From assembly GCA_023411815.1 (NCBI GenBank), contig JAEYOJ010000127.1, positions 38,449 through 102,448 on the forward strand: a DNA stretch of 64,000 nt, in the 5' to 3' direction. How positions within the stretch are numbered: position 1 is the stretch's first letter; each line of letters begins with the position of its first letter. Both the position numbers and the translations under genes were made by a program. Below the pieces are notes generated by a model that worked only from the letters and a program-made list of their open reading frames with translations, made no database searches and was not told the origin of the DNA. Below are positions 61,827 to 64,000 of the stretch, in pieces. This DNA comes from Pseudomonadota bacterium (GTDB lineage: Bacteria; Desulfobacterota; Desulfovibrionia; Desulfovibrionales; Desulfovibrionaceae).

Positions 61827-62900
61827 TTATTGGGGCCGCTTCTTCCTGAATTTGTGCAGCCTGGCCAGGATGGTGGCCACGGCCTTGTAAAGATCCTCGG
61901 GGATGATGTCGCCAACTTCGACCTGATCATACAAAGCCCGTGCCAGGGGTTTGTTTTCGCGGATGGGCACGCCCGCCTCACGCGCCATCTCCTTGATGCG
62001 CTGGGCCATGTGGTCGGCACCCTTGGCCACCACCAGCGGAGCGGGGGCCTCCTGGAGGTCGTAACGTAGCGCCACGGCGAAGTGCGTGGGGTTCGTGACC
62101 ACCACATCCGCCTTGGGCACGTTCTTGAGCATGCGGCTCATGGACATGGCCAGCATCTTTTGCTTCTGCTTCTGGCGTATCCTCGGGTCGCCTTCGGCCT
62201 GCTTGCGCTCGTCCTTGACCTCGTCCTTGGTCATCTTGAGCTTTTCCTCGTAATCCCAGCGCGTATAGACCGTGTCGATGACGGCCACGGTGATCATGGG
62301 GATAAGCGAGTAGAGGACCATCTTGAAACTGATCGAAAGCATGTACGCGGCAATGCCCTCGGTGGTCTGGCTGAACAGCGGCAGCAGGTTGTTCATCTCG
62401 TGCCGCAGCAGGATGATCGGGCCGATGGCCACTGCCGCAGCGCCCAGAATGCTTCGCGCCAGGCGCACGAAGGCGTCCACGTTGAATATGAGCCGTTTGA
62501 CGCCGCCGGGTATGTCGACGAACTTCTTCAGCTTGGGCTTGAAGACCTTGGTGGTCCACAGGTGGCCGACTTGTATGCGGTTGATCGCGAAGGCGGCCAG
62601 GGCCAGGGGGAGCAGCACCGGCAGGAGTATCTTGGCCAGGCGCACGGCCACGTCCGTGAACAGGAGGTACAGGCCCTCGGTGGTCAGCTCCAGGTTGCCC
62701 CAATTGGAAAGAAAGCCGGCGAAGAGGCTTTTTATCTCGCCGCCGATGAAGCCTATGAGCAGGCGCACGACGAGCAGCCCGGCCAGGATCACGGCCAGCT
62801 TGGAAAGCTCCTGGCTGCGCGGGACGTTGCCTTCGTCGCGGGCCTTGTTGCGCCGTTTTACTGTTGCTTTTTCTGTTTTACTGGGATCTGCCTGGGGCAT
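61827..62900 (-). CDS. flhB: flagellar export switch protein FlhB
   Basis: Substrate-specificity switch of the export apparatus. 357 residues: N-terminal four-helix membrane part and a cytoplasmic tail with the autocleavage site NPTH at 270-273. SKTEKATVKRRNKARDEG at the N-terminus is the usual start. fliR precedes by 23 bp. Confidence 0.97.
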   Translation of the reverse strand: MPQADPSKTEKATVKRRNKARDEGNVPRSQELSKLAVILAGLLVVRLLIGFIGGEIKSLFAGFLSNWGNLELTTEGLYLLFTDVAVRLAKILLPVLLPLALAAFAINRIQVGHLWTTKVFKPKLKKFVDIPGGVKRLIFNVDAFVRLARSILGAAAVAIGPIILLRHEMNNLLPLFSQTTEGIAAYMLSISFKMVLYSLIPMITVAVIDTVYTRWDYEEKLKMTKDEVKDERKQAEGDPRIRQKQKQKMLAMSMSRMLKNVPKADVVVTNPTHFAVALRYDLQEAPAPLVVAKGADHMAQRIKEMAREAGVPIRENKPLARALYDQVEVGDIIPEDLYKAVATILARLHKFRKKRPQ

Positions 62901-62923
62901 GGTCGCCTACCGAGTTCAGCGCG

Positions 62924-63709
62924 TCATGGGCGCGCGCCGAGCATGAAGATGGAATGGAACATGGCATCCATGCCGATGATGAACTGGCCCACGTAGCGGG
63001 CCATGATCGTGAACATCAGCCCCAGGAAGACGAAGCCGGTGATGATCTTGAGCGGAAAGCCGAAGGCCAGGATGCTCATCTGCGGCGCGGCGCGGCCCAC
63101 CAGGGCGATGGCCAGGTCCACCAGGAACACGGCCACCATGACCGGCGCGGCTATCTTGATGGCCAAAACAAAAATTTGACTGGACATTTTGAGCACCTCA
63201 TGGGCCAGGCCCGGCGTAAGGTACAGGCCGCCGGGAGGGACGAGGCGGAAGGATTCGGCCATGGCGCGCAGCAGAAGCAGGTGCCCGTCCAGTATGAGGA
63301 AGGTCATGAAGGTGACCATGTAAATGAAGTGGGCGGTGATGGATTCGTTGGTGCCCGTCATGGGGTCGGCCACGTTGACCATGGAGAAGCCCATCTGGAA
63401 GCCGATGAGGCTGCCTCCGGTCTGCACCGCGGCGAAGAGGATGTTGACCACGATGCCCATGATGAGGCCCAGGGTGATCTCGCCTATGAGCATGAGCACG
63501 ATGGACCAGATGTCCGCCGGGAACCGCAGGCCGGAAAAGCTCAGCGCCGGCCACACGGCGATGGCCAGGATCAGGCACAGCGCCGCCTTGAGCGGGACCG
63601 GGGTGACCTTGCCCCCGAAGAAGGGCATGACGAACAGCACGAGGCTGATGCGCATCAGGGTCAGCAGGAAGCTGAGGAAGTCGGCCGGATTGAAATTGAA
63701 GAGATTCAT
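62924..63709 (-). CDS. fliR: flagellar export protein FliR
   Basis: Export-gate membrane component. 261 residues with about six hydrophobic helices, including LRFPADIWSIVLMLIGEITLGLIMGIVVNILFAAVQTGGSLIGFQMG, and the C-terminal GQFIIGMDAMFHS. The start at 63709 (MNLFNFNPADFL) matches family length but has no ribosome-binding site. First gene of the operon within the window; normally fliQ or other fli genes would stand upstream, where an insertion sequence is now found. Confidence 0.95.
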   Translation of the reverse strand: MNLFNFNPADFLSFLLTLMRISLVLFVMPFFGGKVTPVPLKAALCLILAIAVWPALSFSGLRFPADIWSIVLMLIGEITLGLIMGIVVNILFAAVQTGGSLIGFQMGFSMVNVADPMTGTNESITAHFIYMVTFMTFLILDGHLLLLRAMAESFRLVPPGGLYLTPGLAHEVLKMSSQIFVLAIKIAAPVMVAVFLVDLAIALVGRAAPQMSILAFGFPLKIITGFVFLGLMFTIMARYVGQFIIGMDAMFHSIFMLGARP

Positions 63710-63720
63710 GGCGCGCAGCG

Positions 63721-63736
63721 AGCAAAAAGCAAGCCA
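63721..63736 (-). promoter_or_regulatory. sigma-54-like box directly before fliR
   Basis: Minus strand TGGCTT-N5-TTGCT has GG and GC spaced by exactly 10 bp. The predicted start would be the A of the fliR ATG, i.e. a leaderless message, which fits the missing ribosome-binding site but is unusual, so confidence is low. Confidence 0.25.
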
Positions 63737-63874
63737 GCGCGACTGCCCGAAGCAAAAAACACGCGGGCCGGAATGTATGCCAGGCACGCGGGGATCCGTG
63801 CATCCGCCAACGGTTCCGCACATGCGCCGCGGGCATGAGGGCGGGCGGAGCCGGGGCGGGCCGCCGAGGCTCGA

Positions 63875-64000
63875 CTAGAGGCTGTTATGAACCGCCGCGA
63901 ACAGAGTAGCGACTTTCTGCAGCATGAGGCAGGCAAAAGCTACGAAGTGCAGCCCAGCTACCGTTTGCGGCAACCGCTCGTAATCCCTGACCAAGCGGCG
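63875..64000 (-). mobile_element. IS5-family transposase, C-terminal end (runs off the window)
   Basis: The minus strand encodes 41 residues ending TAG: RRLVRDYERLPQTVAGLHF then VAFACLMLQKV and VHNSL. This is the typical C-terminus of IS5-family DDE transposases (RRLVRDYERLPETVAGLH with the following F-AFA-LML). The stop codon lies in the terminal inverted repeat, GAGGCTGTTATGAAC (63878-63892). The transposase reads towards fliR, 166 bp upstream of its start. Confidence 0.88.

Noticed and set aside
59655..62069. Open frame of about 800 codons antisense to flhA
   Set aside because: Same low-complexity composition; flhA on the other strand is complete and conserved.

Overview
The window reads as a chromosomal segment of a high-GC, flagellated, strictly respiring or fermenting Gram-negative anaerobe, most likely a Desulfovibrionaceae-type sulfate reducer. 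The basis is gene content rather than any database match: a periplasmic sirohydrochlorin cobaltochelatase (CbiK type) linked to cobI and a B12-class ABC transporter, hydrogenase maturation genes hypF and hypCDE, a membrane 4Fe-4S polyferredoxin, LPS/KDO genes, a heme-motif chemoreceptor and a FlhF/FleN-type polar flagellar operon. No rRNA, tRNA, CRISPR array or prophage was seen.

Layout. 0-6.9 kb: a diguanylate cyclase and a cupin protein converge, then a minus-strand block holds a polyferredoxin, a cyclophilin, uppS, frr, pyrH and tsf-rpsB, with a clean terminator between tsf and pyrH. 6.9-17.6 kb: FAH-family enzyme, lipoprotein, msrB, a large ferritin-like protein divergent from a nitroreductase-like protein, a P2-type cation ATPase, and hypF. 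17.6-25 kb: a ZraP/Spy-like periplasmic protein with a sigma-54 promoter and TGCAC palindromes, a chemoreceptor with a CxxCH motif, an exported acetolactate decarboxylase, a DJ-1/PfpI protein and glycogen phosphorylase. 25-33.6 kb: dut-argD, then the cobalt/corrinoid operon (cbiK, permease, ATPase, binding protein, cobI) under a cobalamin riboswitch, then trmH and a Sua5/YrdC protein. 34-41 kb: glycosyltransferase, Nudix hydrolase, a glycogen cluster (glgA, free-standing CBM48 protein, glgB) and pdxA. 41-49 kb: a GT-B-like protein, a TPR protein, carA, kdsB, waaA, ddl, an HD-domain protein, an unknown gene with a FliA-type promoter, and yajQ. 49-52 kb: hypC-hypD-hypE. 52-64 kb: cheV, dus and a long flagellar operon read on the minus strand from fliR through flhB, flhA, flhF, fleN, fliA, cheY and fliL to three poorly known genes, with the 3' end of an IS5-family insertion sequence just upstream of fliR.

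The most unusual material lies between the genes. (1) Two copies of a roughly 120-bp structured element with imperfect inverted ends and TA flanks sit exactly in the TAG stop codons of two unrelated genes; their internal hairpins are kept by compensatory base changes. (2) A mosaic intergenic repeat, GGGTCCAGGG...CTCCCTGGCGGG plus a GC hairpin, occurs about five times; two copies carry an extra module and a hairpin that shares only its apex. One copy forms the 5' end of the transporter binding-protein reading frame. (3) A sigma-28 promoter points to an undescribed 165-residue protein as a member of the flagellar regulon.

Starts were chosen from Shine-Dalgarno sequences, family length and overlap with neighbours. 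Functions come from motifs visible in the translated sequence and general family knowledge; no searches were run.
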